DNA from: VXPQ01 sp965232485
GTDB taxonomy: Bacteria; Bacteroidota; Rhodothermia; Rhodothermales; VXPQ01
Direction of reading: 5' to 3'
Length of the DNA stretch: 64,000 nucleotides
NCBI GenBank assembly: GCA_965232485.1
Contig: OZ246975.1
Coordinates: forward strand, 1,240,001 to 1,304,000
Below are positions 8,250 through 17,602 of the stretch, one piece after another. The position numbers were made by a program, and so were the translations under genes. Numbering within the stretch: position 1 is the first letter of the stretch; every line of letters starts with the position of its first letter. The notes under the pieces were generated by a model, which worked only from the letters and a program-made list of their open reading frames with translations, searched no databases and had not been told where the DNA came from.

Positions 8250-11103
8250 GAATGATGCCGAACAGCAACGGTTGTTCAAAACCAAGCTGGTCCCGGGCAA
8301 TGCGGAATCGGGCAATCTCTTTAACGAGGAGATGGTCACGGACGATGATCCGGTAGAATGTCTCGGCATAACCTTTGAAAGCAATGAGAAACGCCGCGAG
8401 TATTTCCTGGAAAAACTGCGCGAGAAACTCGAAGACCCTGAGTTTCGCAAGATTGAAGGGTTCCCCATTGGCGAGGACGAAGACATCCTGGCCTTGTCCG
8501 ATCCACCCTACTACACAGCCTGCCCGAATCCATTCATTGAAAATTTCATCAAGCACTACGGGAAGCCGTATGACCCAACTACTGATGACTATAGAAGAGA
8601 GCCGTTTGCCGCTGACGTGAGCGAGGGGAAAACCGACCCAATGTATAACGCTCACGCTTACCACACAAAAGTCCCGTATAAGGCAATCATGCACTACATC
8701 CTGCATTATACAGAGCCAAATGACCTTGTTTTCGATGGTTTTTGTGGCACAGGAATGGCTGGTGTAGCAGCGCAAATGTGCGGTGATGCTGAGATCGTAA
8801 AAGAGCTCGGTTACTCGATTAGCGAAGATGGCTCATTGACATCGAAGCGCCACGCGCATGGTATTCAGCAGCAGATTCAAATAGGTACGCGAAATGCGCT
8901 AATAAGTGACCTCTCACCTATTGCTACTTTCATCGCTGCTAACTACTGCCTGCCATTCGATGTTGACGCATTTCAAAAAGCAGGATCACGCCTGCTTGAG
9001 GAAGTCGAACGTGATATGGGGTGGATGTACGAGACCGCTCATTCAGATGATCGTCACACAGGAAAGATCAATTTCACAGTATGGAGTGATATCTATGCAT
9101 GTCCTGAATGCGCCGAAGAGATTGTTTTTGTGGAGCAAGCGTTCGATCCTGATGAAAAGCGAATAAGGGACAACTTCGCTTGTCTAAATTGCGGTGTGTC
9201 GCTTACTAAGACTGATTTGGAGCTGTTGTACAGTTCATACATCGACGGAGCAACTAACGAGACTGTTCATCATCCGAAGCGCAAACCAATCTTCATCAAT
9301 TACTCCATCGGGAAGTCCAAATTTACAAAGAAGGTGGATGCTGATGATTTGGAAAGATTGAAGCAAATTGAGCAGCTATCGTTGCCTCAAGAACTCCCGA
9401 CAATAGAGTTACCCGACTCACAAATGAGGCGAGTGGGTAGAATGCAGCCAGCTGCTATCACACGCATTCATCATTTCTTCCACACCCGAGCCGCTCATGC
9501 ATTAGCTTCTCTTTGGCGACATGCCAGGTCCGTCAATGACATAAGGTCGCGGCATATGGCTTTGTTCTTTGTTGAACAGGCGATATGGACGATGTCCATG
9601 TTGAACCGATTTCGGCCTTCTGGATACTCTCAAGTAAACCAATATCTCAGCGGCGTGTTCTACATTCCATCACAACATTCGGAAGTTAGTCCTTCCTATG
9701 TATTGTCGGGCAAGCTGAAACGGTTGGTTTCAGCTTTTTCCAGGCAACACATTCGGAACACTACAGTGATGACTTCAGTCGCCGACTGCGCTCGAACTCG
9801 AATCTCAGACAACTCAATTGACTATGTTTTCACTGATCCTCCGTTTGGTGAAAATATTTACTACGCAGATCTGAATTTATTGCTTGAATCATGGCATGGT
9901 GTATTAACTGCGCCTGCACGGGAAGCGATAATCGACCGTGTACGAGGAAAAGTGCTCAATGATTATCAAGCGCTAATGGAGGGGTGCTTTAGTGAATACT
10001 ATCGCGTATTGAAGCCTGGGAGATGGATAACGATTGAATTCCACAATTCAAAAAACAGTGTATGGAATTCAATTCAAGAGGCTCTTCAGAGATCAGGATT
10101 CGTAATAGCTGATGTTCGGATGCTCGACAAAAAACAGGGTTCATTTCAACAAGTAACCAGTCGAGGTGCCGTCAAGATGGACCTTGTGATTTCGGCCTAC
10201 AAGCCAAACGGAGGACTCGAGGATCGCTTTAAATTGACTGCTGGCACAGAGGATGGCGTCTGGAATTTCGTTCAGACGCATTTGAAGCAGCTTCCTGTAT
10301 TCGTTTCAAAAGATGGCCAGGCTGAAGTTGTCGCCGAACGTCAGAACTACCTTCTCTTTGACCGCATGGTCGCCTTCCATGTCCAGCGCGGTGTAACAGT
10401 TCCGATGTCAGCCGCAGAGTTTTATGCTGGCCTCGAACAACGCTTCCCCCCACGCGACGGTATGTATTTCCTGCCGGACCAGGCAGCCGAGTACGACAAG
10501 AAACGCATGACAGTTAAGGAAGTGCTCCAGCTTCATATCTTCGTCTCCGACGAGGCGTCTGCTATTCAGTGGCTCAAGCAGCTGCTCACCAAGAAGCCAC
10601 AGACCTTCCAGGATATCCACCCACAGTTCCTGAAAGAAATCAGCGGCTGGCAAAGACACGAGAAGGCGCTGGAACTCTCCGAACTGCTGGAGCAAAACTT
10701 CCTCCGTTACGACGGCAAAGGCAATGTGTCCAGCCAAATTCATAGCCACCTGTCCTCAAACTACAAAGAACTGCGCAATCTGGCAAAGGACGATCCAGTG
10801 CTCAAGGTGAAAGCCAAGAACCGCTGGTACGTGCCTGACCCGAATAAGGCCGGCGACTTGGAGAAGCTGCGAGAGCGGGCCCTGATGCGGGTGTTCGAGG
10901 AATACCGCGAATCGAAACAGAAACGCCTGAAGGTGTTCCGCCTGGAGGCTGTCCGGGCCGGATTCAAGAAAGCATGGCAGGAGCGCGATTACGCCACGAT
11001 CATCGCCGTAGCCCGCAAGATACCCGAAAAAGTCCTCCAGGAGGACCCCAAACTCCTCATGTGGTACGACCAGGCACTAACTCGTTCAGGGGAGAACGTA
11101 TGA
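8236..11103 (+). CDS. pglX: BREX-3 adenine-specific DNA methyltransferase PglX type
   Basis: A 955-residue DNA methylase. An early SDPPYYTACPNPF segment is followed by the SAM-binding motif VFDGFCGTGMAG (about residue 165), a zinc-ribbon-like region with CPEC and CLNC, and the catalytic-type motif TDPPFGENIYYADL near residue 535. The C-terminal third is helical. It should methylate adenine in a non-palindromic BREX site and mark host DNA. I chose the ATG at 8236, which has GAGGA six bases upstream and overlaps the previous gene by 14 bases; a start at 8209 is possible. The middle (about 8570-10250) is much more AT-rich than both ends, suggesting exchange of the central part. Confidence 0.82.
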   Translation: MAKLRNDAEQQRLFKTKLVPGNAESGNLFNEEMVTDDDPVECLGITFESNEKRREYFLEKLREKLEDPEFRKIEGFPIGEDEDILALSDPPYYTACPNPFIENFIKHYGKPYDPTTDDYRREPFAADVSEGKTDPMYNAHAYHTKVPYKAIMHYILHYTEPNDLVFDGFCGTGMAGVAAQMCGDAEIVKELGYSISEDGSLTSKRHAHGIQQQIQIGTRNALISDLSPIATFIAANYCLPFDVDAFQKAGSRLLEEVERDMGWMYETAHSDDRHTGKINFTVWSDIYACPECAEEIVFVEQAFDPDEKRIRDNFACLNCGVSLTKTDLELLYSSYIDGATNETVHHPKRKPIFINYSIGKSKFTKKVDADDLERLKQIEQLSLPQELPTIELPDSQMRRVGRMQPAAITRIHHFFHTRAAHALASLWRHARSVNDIRSRHMALFFVEQAIWTMSMLNRFRPSGYSQVNQYLSGVFYIPSQHSEVSPSYVLSGKLKRLVSAFSRQHIRNTTVMTSVADCARTRISDNSIDYVFTDPPFGENIYYADLNLLLESWHGVLTAPAREAIIDRVRGKVLNDYQALMEGCFSEYYRVLKPGRWITIEFHNSKNSVWNSIQEALQRSGFVIADVRMLDKKQGSFQQVTSRGAVKMDLVISAYKPNGGLEDRFKLTAGTEDGVWNFVQTHLKQLPVFVSKDGQAEVVAERQNYLLFDRMVAFHVQRGVTVPMSAAEFYAGLEQRFPPRDGMYFLPDQAAEYDKKRMTVKEVLQLHIFVSDEASAIQWLKQLLTKKPQTFQDIHPQFLKEISGWQRHEKALELSELLEQNFLRYDGKGNVSSQIHSHLSSNYKELRNLAKDDPVLKVKAKNRWYVPDPNKAGDLEKLRERALMRVFEEYRESKQKRLKVFRLEAVRAGFKKAWQERDYATIIAVARKIPEKVLQEDPKLLMWYDQALTRSGENV

Positions 11104-11121
11104 AAAAAGGAGACGTGACAG

Positions 11122-12894
11122 ATGCATGCACATGACCGATTTCTACCGGAATGGTTCAACCGCATTCGCTCGCGGCAGATCACGCTGCCGCGCTTTCAGC
11201 GCTTTGTGGCTTGGGGGCATGGTGAAGTCTCTGAGCTTTTGACCACGGTCCTGCGCGGTCTGCCATCGGGTGCAACGCTCACGCTCGAGGTGGGCGATGA
11301 AGAGAAGTTCAAGAGTCGGACCATGGTGGACGCGCCCGCGTCGGGCGAGAAGGTGACCGAGCAGCTCCTGGATGGTCAGCAGCGGCTCACCGCCCTGTGG
11401 CGTAGCCTGCACGACAAATATCCCGACCGGACCTACCTCATCGGATTTGAGGAAGACCCAAACAACGGAGATGCGAAGCTACCTTACGTGTACGGCCGTG
11501 CCCGCTGGTCCAAGAACGGGAATCTTTATCCCATGTGGGTAGACGATCCACAGGAATGCTGGCGGCGGGAGTTAATCCCCATCTGCCTCCTGCGCCCCGA
11601 TGCTATACGCGACGAGATCGACGAGTGGATTGAAAAGGCCATTCCTGACGATGTCGAGGATTGGCGCAAAGCGTACAAGGGCATCTCCCAAGTCATCAAT
11701 GATCTGCAAACCAAGGTCCGGAAATTCAATCTCCCGTACCTGGCCTTGCCGCCCCAAACACCGAAGGAAGTCGCCCTGGATGTCTTTATCAAGATGAACA
11801 CCAGTTCGGTGCGCCTTTCCACCTACGACATCGTGGTGGCGTTGGTGGAGGGAGAGACCGGCAAATCGCTCCACGAGCATGTCGACGCCCTGAACGAAGC
11901 AGTCACCCGTGCAGCCGCGTATGCCGACCTCCCCAGCCTGGTGCTGAATGTAGTAGCGCTGAGACAGGACCGTACCCCGGGTCAGGCTGGTTATCGCGGC
12001 ATCAACTACACCAGGATGACCGACGAGTGGGACACGGTGGTCAAAGGTATTAAGGGAATGGTCCACTTTCTGGAGGAGGAAACCATCTTCGACGCCCAGA
12101 GGCTACCCAGTTACACGGCGATTCCGATCATCGCGGCGCTCTGGGAGCATCTGCCGACGCAGCCGGACCAACTCGGCAACGCCCGACACCTGCTACGGAA
12201 ATTCCTGTGGCGAGGATTTTTGACCTCACGGTACGAACACTCTTCGGCCACGAACGCCCTCCAGGATTTCCGTGGATTGAAAAAGGTGCTTCGGGACGGT
12301 GCCGGCGAGGATGTCGTTCCGATCCTGAATGCTGACTCTTATCCGCTTCCGACCCCGGAAATGGTGTTGCAGGCCGACTGGCCCAAGCGCAAGACCATCC
12401 TGGGCCGCGGACTACTGGCCCTGCAAATCAAATGCGGTGCTGAGGATTTGGCGGACGGCGCACGGGCTTCGGTTGCAACCATTACCTCCCAAGAATACCC
12501 GCGGGAATACCATCACCTGTTTCCGGCATCAACCCTGGAAGACGCCGAGGTTCCGAAGGAGCAGGTCTTTCGGGCACTTAACTGCGCCTTGATCACATGG
12601 CGTACGAACCGGACCATCAGCAATAAAGACCCGATTGCCTACCTGAAGGAGCGGTCGGACAACAGCACCCTTGGTGAGGAGGAATTACGCCGCCGATTAA
12701 AGACGCACCTGATCCCGTACAGCAAACTTGCTGTGGGATATGACGGCCTCGGAGATAAGGAACGGTGTATTCGGTTAAAAACGGACTACGATGCGTTCCT
12801 ATCCGCTAGGGCTACCATCCTGGCGGATGCGGCGCAGCGGGCATGTGAAGGAAAAACCCTGGATCTGAATGAACTGTTTCATAATGAGGATTGA
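11122..12894 (+). CDS. GmrSD/BrxU-like DUF262-DUF1524 nuclease
   Basis: A 590-residue protein with the domain order of GmrSD/BrxU type IV restriction enzymes. An N-terminal DUF262 domain has ITLPRFQRFVAW and the signature LLDGQQRLTALW (about residue 90), which binds and hydrolyses nucleotide. A C-terminal DUF1524 His-Me nuclease domain has EYHHLFPAS (about residue 458) and an Asn-rich NRTISNKDP. Such enzymes cut modified phage DNA, for example hydroxymethyl or glucosylated cytosine, and BrxU is a known BREX partner against such phages. AAAAGGAG precedes the start and only 18 bases separate it from pglX. Its TGATG stop overlaps the start of the helicase remnant. The role here is inferred. Confidence 0.8.
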   Translation: MHAHDRFLPEWFNRIRSRQITLPRFQRFVAWGHGEVSELLTTVLRGLPSGATLTLEVGDEEKFKSRTMVDAPASGEKVTEQLLDGQQRLTALWRSLHDKYPDRTYLIGFEEDPNNGDAKLPYVYGRARWSKNGNLYPMWVDDPQECWRRELIPICLLRPDAIRDEIDEWIEKAIPDDVEDWRKAYKGISQVINDLQTKVRKFNLPYLALPPQTPKEVALDVFIKMNTSSVRLSTYDIVVALVEGETGKSLHEHVDALNEAVTRAAAYADLPSLVLNVVALRQDRTPGQAGYRGINYTRMTDEWDTVVKGIKGMVHFLEEETIFDAQRLPSYTAIPIIAALWEHLPTQPDQLGNARHLLRKFLWRGFLTSRYEHSSATNALQDFRGLKKVLRDGAGEDVVPILNADSYPLPTPEMVLQADWPKRKTILGRGLLALQIKCGAEDLADGARASVATITSQEYPREYHHLFPASTLEDAEVPKEQVFRALNCALITWRTNRTISNKDPIAYLKERSDNSTLGEEELRRRLKTHLIPYSKLAVGYDGLGDKERCIRLKTDYDAFLSARATILADAAQRACEGKTLDLNELFHNED

Positions 12895-13102
12895 TGCAAA
12901 CAGCTGATACTTCGGCCCGGACCACCGACAACTTTGCCAGGTCATCGAGACCCAGGCGCTTTGGGACGAGACGACCTGTCGGGTATGGCTGCCCGGACGC
13001 GATTCGGTGGTCCGCATCCTTGCATCCAGACTCGCCTCCTTGGAGGATTCAAGAACAAGAACCGCTTCCGGAAATGACGCCTCTCCTTATCTTACGGGTT
13101 GA
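12894..13102 (+). pseudogene. brxHII: Decayed N-terminus of the BREX-3 helicase BrxHII
   Basis: An ATG at 12894 overlaps the stop of the preceding gene and gives MQTADT. From 12911, in the frame one base off, the translation is FGPDHRQLCQVIE, then ALWDETTCRVWLPGRDS and VVRILASRLASLED. This resembles the N-terminus of the large SNF2-like helicases found in BREX and DISARM clusters, ahead of their motor domains. A single missing base near 12910 would join the two parts. The frame then drifts into unrelated residues and ends at 13102, directly before the ribosome-binding site of pglZ. brxHII canonically lies between pglX and pglZ, so most of the roughly 2.8 kb helicase gene appears deleted. The match is from memory of the family, not from a search. 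Confidence 0.62.
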
Positions 13103-13113
13103 AGGAGGTACCC

Positions 13114-15120
13114 ATGAGTAACTGGCGCGACCAGATTCTCAGGGAGTTCACTCCCAATGTCGCACGGCTGACCCTGGTTGCCGATCCGGACGGTCTGCTC
13201 CTGGAAGAAGGCATTCTTGCAGGCATACGCGAGCGTGGTTTTGAATTGATTCCGTTCGAGGATCATGTCGCCTTTCGCTATGCCTACGAATCCAGATTTC
13301 GCTCCCGTTGGGACCATGGTGAGCAGACGGATTTGGTAGTCGTGCTGCGCTCTGCGGAGAGCGACCTCGGCTGTCTGCCATACGATCTGCTCCAGGCCGG
13401 TCGCACACTTTCATTCAACCTCGGGGAGATATTCCCCAACCTGAGCTATCCAATCGTGAGCGCCTTGGATCGGGGGGATCTGGATGATCTCTACAAAGCC
13501 CAGAAGCGACACGTCCCCGGAGTGCTGGGCGACAACGCTACAAAGGAATTCATTCTGCACCATGTCTTTAAGATCGCTCCGGAACTCATCCGCAAGCCAT
13601 CCGATTTGCTACGGGCGCTGCTGCGCCGCCACTATCGGGAGCAGCGCATCCCCGCTTTGCTTGACGAGCGCTTTATTCAGGTCCTGCGCCAACAGGACGG
13701 TTTTGAAGAGTGGCCCCTCGAAACGATTGTCCCGGATCGGGAAGCTTTTTTTGCCTTTCTCCAGGAACGCTGGCCCATCTTCTTAAATCGGTCGGCGGCC
13801 CAGGATACCACCGGCGTTCGCGAGGATGAGATGCCCTACGGCCTTGAGTATCCCGGCCCTTTGAACTTGCCCTTCGACCATGACGACATCCGTGTCTACA
13901 TCGACAACCTCTTTGTCGAAGGGCTGCTTGAAGCGGTTTCCCATGATCGAGCCGAGTCGCTCTCCATGACCTGGCTCGCCATCGGTATCCGAACGGACGA
14001 GCATGCGGACCGGACGAGGCGTGTGGAGGGACTCCTCGATACCTTGGCGTCCAATATTCCGAATGAGGACACACGGCACGACGACTGGTTCCACTTGGCC
14101 AAAATATGGGCGGAGCTTGTGGCGTTGGCACTGGATCCAAATGCGGTGCTGCCAGAATCGGCGCGGCAGAAGATGGGGGCGCTTCAAATTCAGATCGATG
14201 CCGCACTCGTGCCGTGGCTGACAAAACGCTACGCAGGATTGGTCAACCTGCCTCCGGCTCCACCAGTGATGCTTCACCATATTCCCCGCTTCCTCTCCCG
14301 CCATATTCACAATGGGGACCAACACAAGGTTGCGTTTATCCTGATGGACGGCCTTGCGCTGGATCAGTGGATCGTCATCCGAAAGGAAATCGCCAAGCAG
14401 CGAGCCAATTACCGCTTTGATGAGAGCGCCGTATTCGCCTGGATACCGACCATCACGTCTGTTTCGCGCCAGGCTGCCTTTGCAGGAAAACCACCGATCT
14501 ATTTCCCGAACAGCATCCATACCACCGACAAAGAACCGGCGTTGTGGACGCAATTTTGGGTCAACGAGGGATTGAAACAGCAGGAAGTCACATATGCCAA
14601 GGGGCTGGGGAACGGCGCCTTGGAAAGGGTGGAGGAGATTGTTGCCCGGCCCAAGACGCGGGTGATAGGTCTGGTTGTCGACAAAGTGGACAAGATCATG
14701 CACGGCATGGAACTTGGCGCAGCGGGCATGCACAACCAGGTTCGCCAGTGGGCCGGTGGGCCATTCATGACGAAACTGTTCGACTTGCTTCTGGAGAACG
14801 GATTTCGTGTTTACCTGTCGTCGGATCACGGCAATATCGAAGCGTCAGGTTGCGGCCGACCTGCGGAAGGAGCCGTGGCGGACCTGCGCGGAGAACGCGC
14901 TCGAATTTATCCCGATTCCTTGCTGCGAGATCGGATTAAGGAACGTTTCCCTGACGCTATCGAGTGGCCGCCTATGGGGCTGCCGAAGGACTATCTGCCC
15001 CTGCTTGCTCCGGCTCGCGCCGCGTTTGTCCGCAAGGCCGAAAGCCTTGTCGGGCATGGCGGCGCTTCGCTTGAAGAACTCATCGTCCCGTTTGTTCAGA
15101 TCGCAAGGAAGGAAACATGA
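13114..15120 (+). CDS. pglZ: BREX-3 alkaline-phosphatase-like protein PglZ
   Basis: A 668-residue cytoplasmic PglZ protein. The N-terminal half is helical. The alkaline-phosphatase-like domain begins near residue 400 with VAFILMDGLALDQW (the metal-binding Asp), followed by IPTITSVSRQAAFAG (nucleophile region), LVVDKVDKIMHG and YLSSDHGNIEA (Asp-His metal ligands). The C-terminus contains VGHGGASLEEL, typical of PglZ. I chose the ATG at 13114, which has AAGGAGG eight bases upstream. The stop overlaps the start of brxA by four bases. PglZ is a core protein of every BREX type; recent work links related proteins to nuclease activity, but its role here cannot be read from sequence. Confidence 0.88.
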   Translation: MSNWRDQILREFTPNVARLTLVADPDGLLLEEGILAGIRERGFELIPFEDHVAFRYAYESRFRSRWDHGEQTDLVVVLRSAESDLGCLPYDLLQAGRTLSFNLGEIFPNLSYPIVSALDRGDLDDLYKAQKRHVPGVLGDNATKEFILHHVFKIAPELIRKPSDLLRALLRRHYREQRIPALLDERFIQVLRQQDGFEEWPLETIVPDREAFFAFLQERWPIFLNRSAAQDTTGVREDEMPYGLEYPGPLNLPFDHDDIRVYIDNLFVEGLLEAVSHDRAESLSMTWLAIGIRTDEHADRTRRVEGLLDTLASNIPNEDTRHDDWFHLAKIWAELVALALDPNAVLPESARQKMGALQIQIDAALVPWLTKRYAGLVNLPPAPPVMLHHIPRFLSRHIHNGDQHKVAFILMDGLALDQWIVIRKEIAKQRANYRFDESAVFAWIPTITSVSRQAAFAGKPPIYFPNSIHTTDKEPALWTQFWVNEGLKQQEVTYAKGLGNGALERVEEIVARPKTRVIGLVVDKVDKIMHGMELGAAGMHNQVRQWAGGPFMTKLFDLLLENGFRVYLSSDHGNIEASGCGRPAEGAVADLRGERARIYPDSLLRDRIKERFPDAIEWPPMGLPKDYLPLLAPARAAFVRKAESLVGHGGASLEELIVPFVQIARKET

Positions 15121-15881
15121 ATGGACGGAAAACACAGATTGGCTTCAGCCAACGCATCAGGATCGAATGGTTTGAGCAGACAGCCAATTTGATACTGGCC
15201 GGGAACGAAGCGCATGAAATAAAAACTATCCTGCAGGAGGAACTTTCAGATGCGTTCCGCTCCGGCAACGTCGACGTGAGAGGTTCGCTCGACAAAACAA
15301 TCACCATTTTGTTGAGAATTTGGGCGGGCGTTTCAGGCAATTTCCATCCCCTTCGAGAGGATGGGCTCAATCTACTCTCAAGCCTGCCTCGGAAAGACCA
15401 TATTGCAGTCCATTGGGGCATGACCATGGCGGTTTACCCTTTTTGGGGCTCGGTCGCCGCCCATACAGGACGGCTATTGCGGCTTCAGGGAACAGCCGCT
15501 GCCGCACATGTTCAGCGGCGGATCAAAGAGGATTACGGAGAACGCGAAACCGCATCACGGGCCGCCCGGCGTACGCTCCGATCATTTATCGATTGGGGCG
15601 TTTTAAAAGAGACGGGCGACAAAGGCGTCTATAGCCAAGGGGATCAGTATCCGGTTGAAGAACCCAAGCTCATTGCCTGGATGATGGAAGCATCCCTCCG
15701 CGCCCGGGTGAACCGGTCGGCCGCCATAAAAGACCTGCTCGACAGCCCGAGCATCTTTCCATTCCGATTGACCCATATCTCAGCCGAACATGTGGCGTCG
15801 CTCTCGCCTCGTCTGAATATCCTTCGGCACGGACTGAATGACGACCTTGTAATGCTGCATGAAAAGGGAAGGATAAAATGA
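15117..15881 (+). CDS. brxA: BrxA-like protein (DUF1819 type)
   Basis: A 254-residue helical cytoplasmic protein that closes the operon, coupled to pglZ by an ATGA overlap. Its position as last gene after pglZ matches brxA of type 3 BREX, and features such as ILLRIWAGV, HWGMTMAVYPFW and a winged-helix-like RRTLRSFIDWGVLK segment fit DUF1819, a DNA-binding family. The assignment rests mostly on position, with moderate sequence support. The 56 bases to the next gene contain no convincing terminator and no copy of the tRNA-Asn 3' end. Confidence 0.7.
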   Translation: MNGRKTQIGFSQRIRIEWFEQTANLILAGNEAHEIKTILQEELSDAFRSGNVDVRGSLDKTITILLRIWAGVSGNFHPLREDGLNLLSSLPRKDHIAVHWGMTMAVYPFWGSVAAHTGRLLRLQGTAAAAHVQRRIKEDYGERETASRAARRTLRSFIDWGVLKETGDKGVYSQGDQYPVEEPKLIAWMMEASLRARVNRSAAIKDLLDSPSIFPFRLTHISAEHVASLSPRLNILRHGLNDDLVMLHEKGRIK

Positions 15882-15937
15882 CCTTCCTGAAGTAGTTTAG
15901 ATGTGTAACCCCACTACGTTGTCAAGGCCCAAAGCCC

Positions 15938-17602
15938 ATGCCCGAAATCGTCTACCTCAAGGATCTGGTTATCGTGCTGGGGGCGGCCATCGTTGTCGTA
16001 ACCGCGCTGCGCCGCGTAGGCGTCCCGTCCATTGCCGGATTTATCCTGACAGGCGCCCTTGTCGGACCCACCGCGCTGGGCCTCGTGGACGATACGCATC
16101 AGGTTGAAGTCCTGGCCGAAATCGGCATCGTCCTGCTGCTTTTCGGAATCGGCCTGGAGCTTTCTATTGATCGGCTGCGGCGCTTCTGGAGGGCCGTACT
16201 GCTGGGCGGAGGCGTCCAGGTAGCCCTCACGGTTGCATGCACCGCCGCAGCGGCCAAGTGGTTTGGCCTTGCGACGGGACCTGCGATATTTCTGGGCTGC
16301 GTCGTCGCCATATCCAGCACCGCCGTCGTCTTGCGCGGACTATCTACGCGCGGCGAACTGGAGGCGCCGCACGGACGACTGGCCGTAGGCATCCTGGTCT
16401 TTCAGGATTTGTGCGTGATCCCAATGATTCTGGCCGTGCCCATTATGGCCGGAGGCAGCGGAACCATCCAGGAAATTCTGCTGACGGGCGGCACCGCACT
16501 GGTCATTCTCGCGGCGGTGCTGGCGGCGGCGCGATATCTGGTCCCGCCTTTGCTTGCCTTCGTAGCCAGGACAAGACAGCGGGATATTTTTATTCTGGGC
16601 GTATTCCTCGTGTGTTTCGGCACCGCATGGGCCTTGTCGCTGGCGGGCATTTCCCTGGCGCTCGGGGCATTCCTTGCGGGACTGATCGTGGCCGGGAGCG
16701 AATTTCGTCATCAGGCGATGTCCGATCTGATTCCTGCGCGCGAAATATTCGCCAGCCTGTTCTTCGTTTCCGTCGGCATGCTGCTGGACGTTTCGGATGT
16801 GCTCGCCCACCTTACATCGACCGCTGGGCTGCTCGGCATGATTCTCGTCGGCAAGTTCGTAATCATCCTGGGGACCGCACTGGTCCTGCGGTTGCCTGTT
16901 CGCGTGGGGATCCTGTCGGCAGCCACGCTATGCCAGATCGGGGAGTTTTCGTTCGTGCTTTTGAACACCGCCTCGGGATTCGAACTCCTGGACGCCACGC
17001 TATCCCACAACCTGTTGCTGGCTATCATTCTGTCCATGCTGCTTACGCCCGTAGCGATTGCGTTCGGCCCCAGGCTGGCGCTTAGCGCGGCGCGCGTCCC
17101 ATGGCTGAATCGGGTGCTGGATGCGGAGCCGCCCGGCATTGACGCGCACGAACCGCACAGCGGCCACGTAATTATCGCCGGATACGGCTTGACGGGACGG
17201 GAGATTTGCCGGGCTGTCCGGGATACAGGGATTCCCTCTATTGTCGTGGATGTAAACGCAGATAACGTCCGGGCGGCGAAAGCGGCCGGCAACCGGGCCG
17301 TGCTTGGAGATATTACCCAACAGGAAGTGCTGAAGACACTTGGGTGCAAGGACGCCCGGCTGGTGGTAATAAGCATCAATGACGCCAGAGCCGCCGAGCT
17401 TGCGGTCCGCGCCATTCGCAAAATTTCTCCCGACCTCGCCGTCATTGCGCGGGCCTGGTACGACATAGATAAGGATCCCCTGTACGACGCCGGCGCCACG
17501 GAGGTCATTACGGCGGAAAACACGACAAGCGGCGTAATCGTTCGCTCCATGATTACAAGATTACATGCTGCAAAATCCGAAACAAATGATTTCGCCCCTT
17601 GA
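15938..17602 (+). CDS. CPA2-family monovalent cation/proton antiporter with RCK domain
   Basis: A 554-residue inner-membrane transporter of the KefB/YbaL type. About twelve hydrophobic segments span residues 5-390, including GIVLLLFGIGLELS, the conserved FQDLCVIPM helix and LFFVSVGMLLDVS. A cytoplasmic RCK/TrkA-N nucleotide-binding domain follows (GHVIIAGYGLTGREI, about residue 407). Such proteins exchange K+ or Na+ for H+ and help with pH and osmotic control. The end overlaps the carbonic anhydrase start by 38 bases, so the two are likely co-expressed, a sensible pairing for pH and bicarbonate balance. This is the first non-defence gene after the BREX island. The ion it carries cannot be read from sequence. 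Confidence 0.9.
   Translation: MPEIVYLKDLVIVLGAAIVVVTALRRVGVPSIAGFILTGALVGPTALGLVDDTHQVEVLAEIGIVLLLFGIGLELSIDRLRRFWRAVLLGGGVQVALTVACTAAAAKWFGLATGPAIFLGCVVAISSTAVVLRGLSTRGELEAPHGRLAVGILVFQDLCVIPMILAVPIMAGGSGTIQEILLTGGTALVILAAVLAAARYLVPPLLAFVARTRQRDIFILGVFLVCFGTAWALSLAGISLALGAFLAGLIVAGSEFRHQAMSDLIPAREIFASLFFVSVGMLLDVSDVLAHLTSTAGLLGMILVGKFVIILGTALVLRLPVRVGILSAATLCQIGEFSFVLLNTASGFELLDATLSHNLLLAIILSMLLTPVAIAFGPRLALSAARVPWLNRVLDAEPPGIDAHEPHSGHVIIAGYGLTGREICRAVRDTGIPSIVVDVNADNVRAAKAAGNRAVLGDITQQEVLKTLGCKDARLVVISINDARAAELAVRAIRKISPDLAVIARAWYDIDKDPLYDAGATEVITAENTTSGVIVRSMITRLHAAKSETNDFAP

Noticed and set aside
12891..13121. Separate 76-residue gene before pglZ
   Set aside because: Its translation is Arg/Ser/Pro-rich and unlike any protein; the neighbouring frame matches a helicase N-terminus, so the open frame is a by-product of the frameshift.
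15882..15937. Right-hand attachment site duplicating the tRNA-Asn end
   Set aside because: No copy of the T-arm or acceptor sequence is present after brxA; only a short weak hairpin GTAGT/ACTAC is seen.
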